This document shows positions 36,753 to 49,585 of a DNA stretch of 64,000 bases, one piece after another. Made by a program: the position numbers and the translations under genes. The notes under the pieces were generated by a model, which saw only the letters and a list, made by a program, of their open reading frames with translations, was not told the DNA's origin and did no database searches. This DNA is from Talinum fruticosum (lineage: Eukaryota; Streptophyta; Magnoliopsida; Caryophyllales; Talinaceae), in NCBI GenBank assembly GCA_021018815.1, contig JAITYX010000003.1, positions 4,016,501 to 4,080,500 of the forward strand. The letters run 5' to 3'. The stretch's first letter is position 1. Each line of letters starts with the position of its first letter.

Positions 36753-37120
36753 ATGCACTACTACAGGAACCACTTTTAACGATGGGTCTTTAACAACTTT
36801 TAAAAGGACAAACTGTCATAAAAAATGGACTGGTGGCATTTTTGTAAATAAGCAAGCATTGTTTAACCCCTATGACTACGTTTCTTTCAATGAACGGTCG
36901 TCATAGGTAGAGATGTCAACTTTTAACTACGATTCTATGAAAGAACCGTAGTCATAGATAACCTTTTACTATGATTCTTTAATTGAACTCGTAGTTAAAA
37001 GTTTAAGGCACGCATCTCGAATTTAATTGAACTATTTTAAAGGTATTTTTGACCATGGTTCTTTGATTGAACCGTAGTCAAAAAGGTCTCATTTCTCAAT
37101 TAATCCCTCCCCCTCCCCCA

Positions 37121-37152
<32 letters not shown>

Positions 37153-37197
37153 TATCCCTCTCATTTCCTCATATCTCAAATTCCCCCAAGTTCGCTG

Positions 37198-37455
37198 CAA
37201 TGGCCGATTCCCCTCCTCCCCCTCGCACGCTCTCTCTCCTCTCTCCTTCCTCATCGAAAATGGTTGACTCCGCCAACCATCGAGACCTCGTCGAATCCAC
37301 TATAGTTTAGAAGCTGCAAACCCTAGGATTCACCAGCCTTGCCTCTATGGTCTACGCATCGCCGTCTATGCCCAAGATCCCGCCGCCGTTGAGAGGAGGA
37401 GCAAGATGCCTTCTCGCCGAGCCCCTCTTTTTCGGGATTCGGCGACGTTATGGGT
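37198..37455 (+). other. Coding-like GC-rich insert inside the CACTA element
   Basis: This piece is GC-richer than its surroundings and reads like the beginning of a plant gene (atggccgattcccctcctcc, then ATG at 37260 with MVDSANHRDLVESTI, then a stop after about 15 codons). I cannot name a family. It could be a captured host exon or simply the element's own leader. Confidence 0.3.
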
Positions 37456-37460
37456 TCGTA

Positions 37461-37465
37461 ATCCC

Positions 37466-37518
<53 letters not shown>
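37461..37518. repeat. (CT)n microsatellite
   Basis: Almost pure CT dinucleotides inside the CACTA element. A shorter run lies at 37117-37152. Confidence 0.9.
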
Positions 37519-37520
<2 letters not shown>

Positions 37521-37713
37521 TCCACTTCTTACGAGTTGGAGCAAAAGTATGATCTATTGAATTTGATGAATTTTGTTTCTACCAACTCTTTTCGAGATTG
37601 GATCGATTCATCACGGAATGTTAGTGTGCGAGGATGGGCGAGAGAGAGAGAGAGAGAATTCATGCAGGACTTTCACCATGACATTGCTGGTAGTGTTTGC
37701 TTTTCTTCATCCC

Positions 37714-39175
37714 CGAAGACTCGGATTCTAACTCTAAGTCATTCCGAGTACCACATGAACATTCAAGTATAAATCTTATCTCTTTTAAGTTTTAATTTCA
37801 AGTCATTTTGAGTGTTATAGAAACTCTCGTATAAGTTTTCATTCGTTTCGATCGACTCGGAAAACACATTGTTGTATATCTTATACACCGATGTTTCGAC
37901 TCATTCAAACATCACCGTGAACTACCGCATGTTCAAATAATTTCTCTAACTCTTTTATTATGAGTTCCGATCTGTATATTTCAACGAAAAATGAATTATA
38001 GTGTTAATTTCTTTTCTATGTCGAGTTTGTTTGTTTGAGAATTATACGTCCGGATCAAGTTATTATACCCCGATGATTCTATTCTTTTTACTTGATCCTC
38101 CTTAGGATTGACTCGATGGAATTTGAGTATATCGAATATTAGGCTCGTAAAATTTCACTCTTTTAGGCCGAAGATAATTATGCACTTAATTGTCTTAATT
38201 TAATTATTATCTCGTGCCTAATTTTGAACCAAAGTATTTTATACTTTGAAAACCAAAGTGGTTTACTTTTGTAGGTTATTCAAACGAGGCTAACTCATTT
38301 TTTAAAATACAAAAGTAGTCGGATTATAGTCGTCAATCACCAGCAGACAAGCTTTATCTACTTTTGAATAGGCCTCAAACACCGTGTCGGGGTTGTCGGT
38401 TTCCAAAATTGGAAAACTCCAATGCCGAGCCCAACGGTGATCTCCACCTTGCTTTTCGGACATCACCGGTTGACTGGAGCACCTTTTGGAGCCAAGAGCC
38501 GTTGCACAATGTTCACATCCCGACGGATCTTTTCTAAGTGACTCGAAGAGCCGTTACAACAGCCAGTAAAGACTTCGTACAGTAACCAAGACACAACGAT
38601 CACTCCGCTTCACAAGACTTGAAGATTGCTGAACATTATTGCAAAGCACATTACTTGAGCAAAAGTCATTGTCTTCATATTCAATCTTCTATTTACAACT
38701 CCTAATTTGTAATTAATATTTTCCGAGTTGTAAAGTCTTGTAATCAATTAAATACTTCTCTTACTTTCCGAGTAAAGTCCCTTGACTGAGCCGTAAGGGT
38801 TAACTCAGCTCGCTTGTCCCTCATTGTAAAGGTTATCTCAGTCGTAAAGTACTAGATCGGATAAAGGAACTTTTAAATCTAGGAAAACATTGTAAGGAAT
38901 TGTCTAAGGGAGCAATTCTAGTTGAGTCGATCCTTTGTATTTTGAGAATTCAAAATAGTGGATTTGACTTGGTGATTGGATTAGCACGGTCCGTGATTTT
39001 CTACCCCAAGAGGGTTTTCACGTATTTCCGAGTGTTTACATTTCGAGTGCAACTGGACTCAAACTCAACTCGTATATCTTTTTCCAAGCAAAAAGTTTCT
39101 AAATTTGTTCAAATTTCCTCATCACCCTATTCACCCCCTCTAGGGTGACTTAGACTCTCTAGGAGCAAACCTTCG
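37714..39175 (+). mobile_element. LTR-D, solo copia LTR (1462 bp)
   Basis: Same family as LTR-A, B and C, with both ends mutated from TG...CA to CG...CG. Flanking 5-mers are ATCCC (37709-37713) and ATCTC (39176-39180), a target-site duplication with one change. No internal region is present, so it is a solo LTR left by recombination between two LTRs. About 25 bp, including the TATA box present in LTR-A and LTR-B, are missing near 38608. Confidence 0.85.
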
Positions 39176-39775
39176 ATCTCATTTTTTATTTTTCTTTTTT
39201 ACATTTCGATAATTTTCCATGGTTCATTGTTAGATCTCGTAATTGAAGAGTTGGATCTTCGTTGTTAGATGTGTAATTGAAGAGTTGAATGTCTCTTGGA
39301 TCCTCATGGTTCGTTATTAGATGTGTAATTTTCCATTGTAATGAATTCGTTAACTAAAGTTGAGAAATTTGTCAAAATTTCCTCTTCAACAATTTCATCC
39401 GTATTTAGATCCGACTTATTTTTGTTCAATTTGTTTTTTCTTCCTCTCCATTTCAGCTTTTAGTTTTAGATCCCAAATTTTCAGTTATGAAAGTGGGTTT
39501 TTATAAAAAAAATTCATATATATAATGACGGTTCTCCGGAAGAACCATCGTTATAAGTCACTTATGACGAGGGTTCTTTCAAAAAGAACCGTTGTTATAG
39601 GTGACTTATGACGACGGTTCTCTAGAAGAACTGTCGTCATAGGTATTCTTTTATTACGGTTTTTGAACCATAATAAAATATGTTACATACAACGATGGCC
39701 ACATAGAGGACGCTCTATAACGGTAGTTAAAGGTTATTTTTAATCGTAATTAAAGTGCTTCTTGTAGTAGTGATG

Positions 39776-40665
39776 TTTCAGCATTATTTAATATGTTTAA
39801 GCATAATTTTGTATGTTTCGACATGATTTCATATGTTTAAGTAATCAAAGTAATGAAGTATTTATTATAATTGAAAAGAAATGCCCTATAGTCTAAACAT
39901 ATGTTTTATCCGCTCAACCGACTTTTCTCACCATTTCTAAGTGCAACCACCTCATCAGTGGAAAATACTGCAAGTCGCCTTACAAGTTACAAGTTCACCC
40001 CTTGTTACAAGGGCCTCTTTCGCCCAATCCATGTTGCACTTTGCGACTCCGCTAGTATAAATTGGCAAGATATTATCCATCGCTTTAAATCTCTCTCTCT
40101 CTCTCTCTCCCTATCAAACTAATTTTCGTGAATGTGTGACGCTTTTTCTTTCTCCTTGATCATATGACTATAACAAATGCTGATCTCCAAAATTCCTCCA
40201 CCTCTTTAATTTTTATGGTCCACCCAAACATACATTGATACAGTGGTGTCAATATATAATGGATTGGCCTAATGTTTTCCTCCTCTCTAAAAGAGTTGGA
40301 GGATAAGGTATACTGTTCCCATATTTGTTTATCATACTTTGTCTAAATGTGCTGAAAAATAAAAAGAATGGTAAAAAAGAATCTATATTACATTTATGAA
40401 AACAAGAAGATGTTTTGTTTAAGAATACATTATTGACATTATTTAAGATTGATTTAAATTGACTTTTTTTTTTGTCATCAATATAACTTTACATCGGATC
40501 GATTTACACTCCAAAAAGGGGTATAAGATGAGGATTTCCCGTGAGGTCACCTGTTCTTGTACTTCTCTTGTCCAAATATACTTAACAGCGAAGTTCTAAT
40601 GAAATCTGATGTATTACCGCTAGAATGATCGATCTCAAATGCTATGATCTCACGGACCCACCCCC
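39776..40665. other. Intergenic stretch
   Basis: No gene recognised. A CT run lies at about 40090-40112. The 73-codon ORF at 39901 has no recognisable family. Confidence 0.5.
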
Positions 40666-41506
40666 TAAGGTTGGCAACAGGGCGGGTCGGGTCGAGGGAC
40701 CCTTGGCCTCGTCCCCGCTCCTCCCTTCACCCCCATCCCCGCTCCTCCCTTTGGCCCCCGTCCCCGCCCCCGCCCCCGCCCCTACCCGCGCCCCCACTGA
40801 CGAGGATGATTTTGCCCCCTACTCCCGCCCCCTCAGGGTACCAGTTCCCCGCCGGGGCCTCGATCTACGAAGCTAAATTTCAAATCGCGAAAGAAATTTG
40901 AAGTTCAGATATGAGGCGGTAGTAGCACCATGGCAAGCAAGGAGGCCACGGAGGAAAGTGTGGTGGCAGACGGTCACCGGCTGTGTAACTGAGGAAGAGA
41001 GACGGAGTGTGAGAGCAGAGGGAGATGAGATGAGAGCAAGCTATAGTGCCAGAGGCCCAGAGGAGAGAGATTGAGAAGAGGAGATAGACTGAAAAGAGGA
41101 GATACTGATTGAAGAAGAGAGCAGAGATTGAGATTGAAGAAGTTCTGAGATTGAAGAAGTTCTGAGATTGAAGAAGAGAGTAGAGATTGAGATTAAAGAG
41201 ATGCGAGAGACTGGAGTGAGAGAAGAGGGACTGAAGAGAGAGGAGAGGGAGAGTCAGCTGTGAGGAGAGAGAGCAAGTGGGGGACTTTTACAGTTAGGGT
41301 TTTATTTGGTAATATTACCTAACACCCTTACATTAATAATTGAAAATTTCTGGATAAAAAAAAACCGGGAAACTAGGGGCGAAGAACAGGCCCAAAATTT
41401 TTCTCTCCCGTCTCCATCCCGTTCCCCATTTAAGGCGGGAATTTTTCCCCATTTCAGGACCCAGCCCCACCAAGGACAGCGAATCCCCGTCCGCTTGCCA
41501 ACCCTT
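40666..41506. mobile_element. hAT-like non-autonomous element, GC-rich ends
   Basis: The left end taaGGTTGGCAAcagggcggg and the right end, read inward, aaGGGTTGGCAAgcggacgggg are inverted copies. The sequences just inside are unusually rich in G and C. These are features of a plant hAT MITE family known to me by pattern. The flanking 8-mers (ccaccccc and cctcacct) match only partly, so the duplication is not convincing. The inside holds purine-rich repeats (gagattgaagaagttct, about 41100-41200). Confidence 0.55.
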
Positions 41507-42181
41507 CCTCACCTCATGCTAGTATGCAACTCTATATTAACATATTTTGACCAATGGGGAAAGGAAACAACCCCATTCTTAGTCACCTTTCCCCTTCCCC
41601 GTCTTTGTCCTCCACATGTTCTTCATCCAAATGGGCCACGTTAGGTCACGTCATCGCCAACTTCACCATTGGTACCCTCCCTCGCCCTTGCCTTAAAACC
41701 CCGATTTCCACTTTATACACGAAAATAAAATAGTAGATATCCATGGGCCTGCACAGTTTGCAGCCTCTTGATAGTCCTATTAACACGGAATAGTGATAGA
41801 AGAATGAAGCATACTTCCCTTTTCATATATGGAGATATAAACGCCCAGAGTCAAAAATCTCAATCAGACTCTTATAAAGCGCCAGCAATTATACCCAGGC
41901 TTAGCAAGCTAACGGCAGGACACAATGGCAAAGACTAGAAACTTTGAGCCTCCTAGAGATTCAGAAACTAGTTGACAAACCAAGCAAAAACCTGAGGGAA
42001 GGGGGTGTATAGAAACGGTATACAAATACAGGTAAATTGGGGTCATCGTTCTCAACACTCCCATTATTTGTTGAGTTTTGATGCCTCAATATGTCATAAC
42101 TTATTAATCCTCTACTAACTTGATCCTTGATTAACTCATATACATAGAATCACTCAAAGTAAGAGACGAAGTAAAAGACCT
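41507..42181. other. Downstream flank of the TRM-type gene
   Basis: Contains no ORF of note. The part nearest 42181 should be the 3' untranslated region of the minus-strand gene. I could not place its polyadenylation site. Confidence 0.4.
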
Positions 42182-42801
42182 CTAGATGGTAAGTTCTGCT
42201 ACTAGGTCATCTATCAACAAGACTTCAATGTCTCTACCTATGGCATCAACGTGATCTCCAAGATCCATCCATCGCATGCCAACAAGTATCTCGACATCGC
42301 TGGCAACTTCTGTCGCCTTCTTTTCGTGCACGTCTAGCAATTTGTGCAGCTCCGTCCTAAGCTCATTTTTCCACCATCGAGGAAGAATGTGAGTCAAAAC
42401 AGAGTTCACCCAGGGATGTAGATCTACAAACTGTTGCGAGATCTCTATGATCCTGAAATTTATACAGTCAAACAGCTGCTTTCTCTGAGATTTTGAACAT
42501 GCGTCCCTATCACTGTATTTCCTCTCAATATTCTCAAACACCCAAGAGCCAATAGGGAAACCGGGAGAGTGCCAGGTTGCAATAAACAGATTAGGGTCAA
42601 GTTCATCTATCCCTGATTCAGTCAGGATATCGAACAAATAAGATGATGCCCAACTGTCCCCAGCTCCAACAAATCCCTTGGGGTCATGTGATTCAGTAGA
42701 TTCCTCTCCATCTTCATCGCTGGAGATGACCATAGATCCTTCGTCATATGCTTCGGATGCTTCAGATTCTAGTTTAAGTAGCTTTAGTTGCATTCTTAAC
42801 C
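42182..42801 (-). CDS. TRM-type gene, coding exon 5 (DUF4378)
   Basis: The acceptor is TCTCCAG/GGTTAAG. The stop is TAG at 42184-42182. The exon opens with LRMQLKLLKLESEA and contains the DUF4378 core (SSYLFDILTESG, FDCINFRI, WMDLGDHVDAIGRDIEVLL). The intron before it is 2763 bp, the longest in the gene. Confidence 0.88.
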
Positions 42802-45800
42802 CTGGAGACAACATAGCATTTTCAGATACAAGCTTCACCAGGAGACGAGAAATAGAGAACCAGAGAGATCTTGCTACAACTGGGAGACAGATGACAAATG
42901 AGAAGGAACATAGATCTACAGGCTAAATAACCTTGAACCAAGAACAATCAAGAAAAGAAGAAGCACTTATTTTCTTTTCTCAAAAACTGCATTGCAGGCA
43001 TAAAAGAAACTATATGCAGGTGACAGTTACAGGTAGAAGTATCACAAAAGACTGTTCTGATAAATAAAATAAAACCAAGATCTTACCAGAACCTCTTCCC
43101 TAACTTGTTACCTTAAAAGTATCAGTTACACCAACATATTCTTCTTGTCCATTTCTTTCATCTTACCGTCCTCAAACACACCTCTATCACAGTATTGTTA
43201 ACACTTTTAGTATTTAGAGACCCAAGTTAATAACAATCATAATACGAAATCCTCTTTGATCTTTACTTTATGTAAAACTCAAGAAGAGATTATATCTGAT
43301 CACTTGGCTGCAGAAACAGACTGCTAATGCAATGCATGAGACTGCCACTTTCTGCATACATTAATTAAACTTTAGAGCAAAACTCTACAATAATAATTGA
43401 GAAATCTTGCACAATGTCAATCCGTTAGTTACTTCATGATGCCAGATCATCCACTTATTCATAAATTTGCTTAACAGGGGTAAGAACATTATAGTAGGCA
43501 GCGGCAAAAACCTAATCCTTGTTCTTGACAATCAGTCAGCTTTAAAAATATCACCTTCTTCAGGAAAGCATATAACACAAAACCCAGCTGCAATCCACAA
43601 TGTACACAAGGCTCTTCAGCCAACAACATGACAAATGAGGCATTCAAGTCCAAACCTAAACAGCAAAAGCACACGGTCTTTGCACAAGTCCAGATAAAAA
43701 AGTTGTGGCATGGAGTTCATTAACCAGCCCAGATATATTCACATTATATTTCAAACCTTATATCTTGGGACAAAAAGGATGCAAACAATTCTCATTTAAG
43801 GAAAGGTCACCTACGCAAGATTTTCTCAAAGTAGACAACTTTACAGTTTTTGGGAAAGCGACTATGACATCCATTTTTCCCCAAGTATTTGACTTTTGAA
43901 CCCTAAATGCAAACATTTATGAAGTCAATGTATTGGCACACAGTATCAAAATGTTTGAAATTTGCATACTTTGAGAAAAGTGGATCTTATAGTAGTTTTC
44001 CATTTCTGCATTGCATTCAAAAAAATAATCACCCTAGAATTTTGACTAACAATAACTTACCTGCAAAATGCTCTACATGAAAGAAGCATTGCATTATTCT
44101 CCTACACATATGAAAACAAGAAATATTGCTTCACCAGATTTCTATCTGATATCCAAATACGAACAGAACACCGCAAAGTTCATTCATAGCCTCATCCAGA
44201 ATAATGGAGTCAAAGTAACACAGGCCAAGAAAGGTACACCCTGCATTACTAAGCTTACAAACCATCAATCTGTTCACAACTCATTACAGAGTCCAGGTAG
44301 CAGACTAATAATATTCCTTTCTTGTTAAGAGTAATCTTAAGTGTTAGAAAGTTTAACTATTTTCATTTGACAAGGAAAAGATTTGAAGAAGAACAAAAGA
44401 CAGACCTTCACGCTCATGCTCCATGCTTTAGGAAATTAACTATTTACATATTGTTCTTAATAATTTACTTTAGCAAGTTGTTTTGTCTCTCAAGCACATT
44501 ATTTGATTGTGTAGGATAGGACTCGAATACAATGCAAAGCCTTAATAAATAAGTGATAGATGAGTTTAAGGGAATGCATTTGCAAATGTAGCATTTGTTT
44601 CTTTAACTTCTTCACAAACAGATTAAGCAAAATATAGAACCAGTAAGACTGGAGAGTTCCATTTCTATTCAGGAGGAACAGGGAGATAGATTGATATTTC
44701 GTTTCTTGGGGGACCTGAAAGAAAGGATTTGGTAGTAAATAACAGCAGTAATCTCAGCCTGTCTTAACCTTTAACAATTATGAAGTAGGAAGCAATTCTA
44801 TGCAAACTGTGATATAAGTCTACGATATGAATCTTACAACAAACCACAGAAATATGCATGACACTCATGAATCATGTAATTTTAAATTATATGTAATATG
44901 TTAAAACTTTTGGCTGGCCAATTAGGACACTATTAAACATCTACATATGTTTAACTTCTATAGGCCGGCAGCCTGTACCCTCCCCCGCCCCCAAAAAAAA
45001 AAAAAAGGATGCATGAAGCCCGACTTTTATCATTTACTTTCCAAATCTAAGAAAATCCACACGTAATAATATAGTATCAAACAGAAAGAAAATATGACAA
45101 GAATTATCACGTCTTACAGTATCAATTGATAAAGATGTCTACTCGAAATTGCAAAAGCTTTTCTTGTCCCAGGTTCTACTACTGACACCTCATGCACAGG
45201 CCAAATTAAATCATAAATTGGTAATAAGTGAATTTAGCTCTTCACCAGTAGAAGACGTTTCTAACAATTACTTATTTGTTTGGAACTCAGCTACAAAGTT
45301 GAATAGCGTAAGATTTGCTCCTTAGCACCATAGAACATAAAATATACAGGATTTACAACTTGCAACTTTTAATCTCATCTGCAATAATGATAATGTATGG
45401 CAGATGACGAGTACATCCCAGTCCATCCCAAATAACAAAATGACTATCACCAAATCATTTTTACCATCCTCAGTTCAAACAACTCTCACAAGTTAAATCT
45501 TAATGCGTCAGCGGAGTGAAATGCAAAGTTCAAGAACGGCCAAACAAAGCAGATGGATTCTTACCATGGAGTTCAGCACTGACTCTCTCAAAACACTCAG
45601 AACCAGATGAAATATCTTCAACATAAGCAGGTTCGAGGACTGAAACTGGGCTTGGCTGCTCAGATTCCTTGCTGCTTGCCGGAGATTCTGGTTGAGTTGC
45701 AGCACACTGCGAAGAAGATGAACTTCCAACTCCATAATTTGTTGATGGTTCCTGAAATATCATATTGCATGATCTTATAAAGAACAATGCAAGAAGGAAT

Positions 45801-46421
45801 CCAACAATAAATACAGTTTGGGTGTCTTTTAGTTTGCAGATTTTGGTAAACCCAATAGGTTGAATGCACAATTTTTTAACTTTGTTTTTTCTTCATCAAT
45901 TTTAACGAGTCATTTACAATTTATCACTCAACAATTGTCCACCACATACGGAAAGGTCTGGAACTTTTAAATGTGATACTAAGGGTGCAATTGAATACAA
46001 GTCAAACAGAGAAAGAATCAAAAGAGATTTAAAGAATATATAAGCAATTGTGTTACTCAATTTATACATTACAAATATAGATTTCTACAGAGGTAATGTT
46101 ATTTACACTACATAACCCTTAAACTGTCAACCATGTATATAAGAAAACCATTTGGACCATGATAACTCACATTCTCTCAACCATAATTGCAACAAATTGA
46201 TCTGTGCCTTTGTAACATTTGTCTTGCCTCCAATGAAGCTAACTTCTTTTTTATTATTATTATGGGGGTTTGGTTAGCCTTACTTTAAAAGAATTCATTG
46301 TTATTCAAAAGTTTATATTTGATATACTCAAATGAGAATGGAGATTAAAGAATACAATTTCAAATATTTTGACTTACAAGGAGATTGGAAGAATGGCCAT
46401 TGCTAGTGAGGAGATAAAACC

Positions 46422-46494
<73 letters not shown>

Positions 46495-49400
46495 TTACAA
46501 GGAGTAGTATCAACGCTTGCTGCTTTTTATAACAATGCATTATAGTGACACATAAAGATTGGCAACAGCCAATACATGGAATATGAATGTCCTTAATAGT
46601 CCCTTATTAGCTTATGTCTACAACGGTTGAAACTGGAGACAACAAAAATAAATGAAAAATAAAAATAAAAAAACAAAATCTAACCAAAGGCAGTCAAGCA
46701 TGTTGCTAAATAATTATTTAAGTTTCACAAGAATGCATGGAATAGGTCATAAGTTATGACCATGCGGGCACATAAAGAAAAAATCACATAAAGAAACAGG
46801 AATTTTATCAAACCTGTTCCACAGATTGCATTTCACAAGAGGAATCTTGGGATGGGGTATCAGATGATCTATGGGGTGGAGGAATCAGTTCTGAACAGTT
46901 CATAGATTTGGAAACAATTTCGTACTCCTCATCCTTAACTGGATTAGTTGCTAAATCTGAATCATGCCTGTCTGATGACACCTCTAAAATTACAGATTTT
47001 AGCTCAGGTGAATCCTTACTGTCAAAGCCATTTCGCCTCATGTTCCTGCTAAATTGCACTTCTTGAATATCATCAATCATTTCCATACTTACAGGATAAG
47101 AAAGCTCAGATTTCTTGCTACTGGCTCTCAGATTTTTAGCAAATGATCCCTCGTTAACTTTCGATTCCCTCTTGAGTGCCTTGCTTCTCCCATGATCAAT
47201 ACTTTCTTTCGTAACAAAAAAACTTTCAGTAGCAAGTGTTTCACGCCTTGTGCTAGACTTTGGAGTAAGAAGGTGACTAGAAGATGACGGAAGGGACCTA
47301 GACCTAGATAAGTTCTGAATACATCCATCCTTCCAACCATCCCTACTACTGATACCGAAGGGGCACATCAATTCTGCAGCTCCTTCTTTCCTTCTAGATC
47401 TGTGGATGTACTCATCCTGCGCAATTATATCATCAAGGTTCCTTGGCCTTACATCCATATCTGGAATAGCAAGCATTTCAGCTAGTGTACTGCCCCTGCC
47501 AGATGCCCCAACCTCTTGAGACCTGCAGGTCATTTTCCATCTCTCAGAAAGTCTCCTCTTTGCCTCCTTGTTTACAGACGATTCCTCATCATTTGGTGTT
47601 GAAGCTCTGTTACGAATACTCCTGCTACACGAAGTCCTAGAATTAGCAATGGTAACCTCTGATCCATAAGAAGATTCATTTTCTGAATCCTCACGCGAAC
47701 TTTCATCAGCACAATATCCTTTATGCCCAGATGAAGAAACATTAAAGGAATCAGTTCCTAATTTGCTCTTCATTCGTCGAGCGATTTCCCTAGCTAGCTC
47801 TCTAGATTCTTGATACTTACAACCATAAATATCAAGATCCTTATGTATGTTTCTTTTACCCCTCAATTCAGATCCTGAACGCATTCTGTTTGGGCATTCA
47901 TTACGCAAGTCAAGATCAGATATGGAACCATGAGAAGGGCTTGGAGATGAAACTGATCTGGAAGTATTGTGTACTTTACCAACATTTGGCTTCAAAACCA
48001 CAATTCTTGTGGGAGCCGATGTAATATCCTCTTTATCTTCTGCCAGAAAATCCAATTTATGAGAATCTGTGTTCCTTCTATGGGGCACGTCGCTGTAGCC
48101 GCTATCCCAGTGTTTTTGAAAATGACTGATATCAATCTTACGAGACGCCTCCCTCCTGAGTGACTCCCAATTGCATCAATATTACACTTCAAATTATTTG
48201 CATTTTTTATACTCAAAACATGCTCGCATTGAGATTCAGGAACACCACGTAAGTCATGAAGATGCTTTGCAAACAATGAATTAGGCTCCTGAAGAAACTT
48301 CAACAAAAGATCTTTATTAGAATCAAGCACCTCTAAAGCATCGTAGAACTGCTTTGAATTTTGAAGCTTTTCATCAGTGGAACAGCGTTTCACATCCATG
48401 AATTTCTGCCTTACGAAGGCAATCTCATCTTCGCTGGGATTTGGGCTGAAAGCTGCATGAGACATGTGAATCCTGCTTTCCTTTTCTGGATTCTTAATAA
48501 CTTCATAAACATCTTTGAACAGGTGATGTCCCCTTGTATCCTTCTTCCGTGTTCTGCTGTCATAAAGCTTGCTGCTTTTGCGAGATCCAGCTGACCCCCA
48601 TTCTGTTGGTGATTATCACAACTTCTCTTATTTTGCTTGCTAGTAGTTTGCTGAGCAGGCAACCCATCAAGACCCATCAATCTAGCAATGATGCTGGGCG
48701 ACCGTCTTCTTGATTCATTTCCCTTCAACATCTCATCTGCCAATAACTTCTTCATTGGGGTGCCAGACACTGATCTCAAACAGCTTCTTTCTTGATCTAA
48801 CTTGACCTACAAAAGTTTCAGAGAAGTAACCTATCAACTACAGATAAGGAAAAAAGGAAAGAAAAGAAAAACAACAAAATTGAAAACAATTCAATGGATA
48901 GTGTACCAAATTTTCCTCGTTAAATGCACGATTATTACTGCACGAAGTAGGATTGGAGGCTGACGTTGGCAAATTGTGCTGCTTTCCTGGAAATGAATTC
49001 ACAAAAGGACATCAAATAAACTCTAGAGGAAAGTGCATATGCAATAGCAACTTCAATCCATATGTTTTCCCACTTCTAGAATTCAAAACCCATCTTTTGA
49101 TTAGAATGACCCAGCACAACCAACCACATTGAGTCCAACAGATGTTTTCTAGTAGGACATCGGAACAACCCAAAATAATTGAAACAAAAAGGCAGTCATG
49201 AGAATAGTTAAAAACAAGCGGAGAGACATGAACCATCTAAACCAACAATGTAAAATTTCAAGATACCGCAGCCCACAATCATTATCGCCTAAGAAGCAAG
49301 CAAAATCATGGCAACACCTACCAAAAGCAAAAGGTGACTACCACCGATCACGCCACGCTCTTTTTCACACAAAAGCAGCAGTGCAGGACATATCATGCCA

Positions 49401-49585
49401 ACATTTATAATTCGTCCAACCTCAACGTAAAGACCAGGGCAGAATGAAGTTGACAGAGAGAGAAAGAGATGGATATAACCTTTCCAGTCAATTTTGACTA
49501 TTCGATCATCGAACCTTCGATCAACGATGGTCGCAACCCTAATAGCCGGCGACGAAGCCCTAGTCCTCCGCTGAAATCTCTCCAT
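42182..49585 (-). CDS. TRM-type DUF3741/DUF4378 protein gene, five exons
   Basis: This is the one clear host gene. Coding exons on the minus strand are 49585-49480, 48986-48907, 48806-46814, 45751-45565 and 42801-42182. All introns are GT-AG and reading phases agree. The product would be about 995 residues. An N-terminal SIIARLMGL motif (about residues 100-108) is the DUF3741-type VARLMGL signature. The middle is Ser-rich with TRIVVLKPNVGK, EAKRRLSERWK and GTLAEMLA-type blocks. The block near EQPSPVSVLEPAY precedes the C-terminal DUF4378. It resembles Arabidopsis proteins such as At4g28760, as I remember them. TRM proteins bind TON1 and help organise cortical microtubules; that role here is inferred from family. 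Two one-base deficits in exon 3 (48595-48599 and 48166-48168) break the frame. Confidence 0.88.
45565..45751 (-). CDS. TRM-type gene, coding exon 4
   Basis: The acceptor is ATATTTCAG/GAACCATC and the donor is CTCCATG/GTAAGAATC. It encodes a Ser-rich stretch and QPSPVSVLEPAYVEDISSGS, a block well kept in the family just before DUF4378. Confidence 0.85.
46424..46494. repeat. (TA)n(CA)n compound microsatellite
   Basis: About 24 TA units followed by 11 CA units, inside the intron between exons 3 and 4 of the TRM-type gene. Confidence 0.95.
46814..48806 (-). CDS. TRM-type gene, large coding exon 3 with two frame breaks
   Basis: The acceptor is TTTTGTAG/GTCAAG and the donor is GAACAG/GTTTGATA. 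The exon holds the ARLMGL motif and the long Ser-rich middle. The reading frame moves from segment 48806-48600, to 48594-48169, to 48165-46814. Both shifts need one extra base, and both sit at G runs of the coding strand. With those two bases the total coding length is a multiple of three. It is either a real disabling pair of mutations or an assembly error. Confidence 0.85.
48907..48986 (-). CDS. TRM-type gene, coding exon 2
   Basis: The acceptor is TTTCCAG/GAAAGCAGC and the donor is AATTTG/GTACAC. It has 80 bases, which completes a Gly codon with exon 1 and ends in phase 0. Confidence 0.78.
49480..49585 (-). CDS. TRM-type gene, coding exon 1
   Basis: ATG at 49585, reading MERFQRRTRASSPAIRVA. 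The donor is AAAG/GTTATATCC at 49480/49479. The exon has 106 bases and ends in phase 1. The start is the first ATG in frame with exon 2. Confidence 0.8.

Larger units (their letters stand above)
36756..39772. mobile_element. Non-autonomous CACTA transposon with nested solo LTR
   Basis: The left end is CACTACTACAGGAACCACTT at 36756. The right end, read inward, is CACTACTACAAGAAGCACTT from 39772. Both are flanked by a 3-bp duplication ATG (36753-36755 and 39773-39775), the size made by CACTA transposases. Palindromic subterminal repeats (ctacgattc...agaaccgtagtca types) fill 36780-37080 and 39520-39740. No transposase is present. The interior carries CT runs and a GC-rich coding-like piece (37198-37455). 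A copia solo LTR at 37714-39175 was inserted later. Confidence 0.9.

Noticed and set aside
40625..40901. Pro-rich ORFs with repeated Ala-Pro
   Set aside because: They arise from C-rich hAT-like terminal sequence in overlapping frames and have no start context or homology.
40658..41514. 8-bp target duplication for the hAT-like element
   Set aside because: The flanking 8-mers ccaccccc and cctcacct agree at only about five positions, so I do not claim a duplication.
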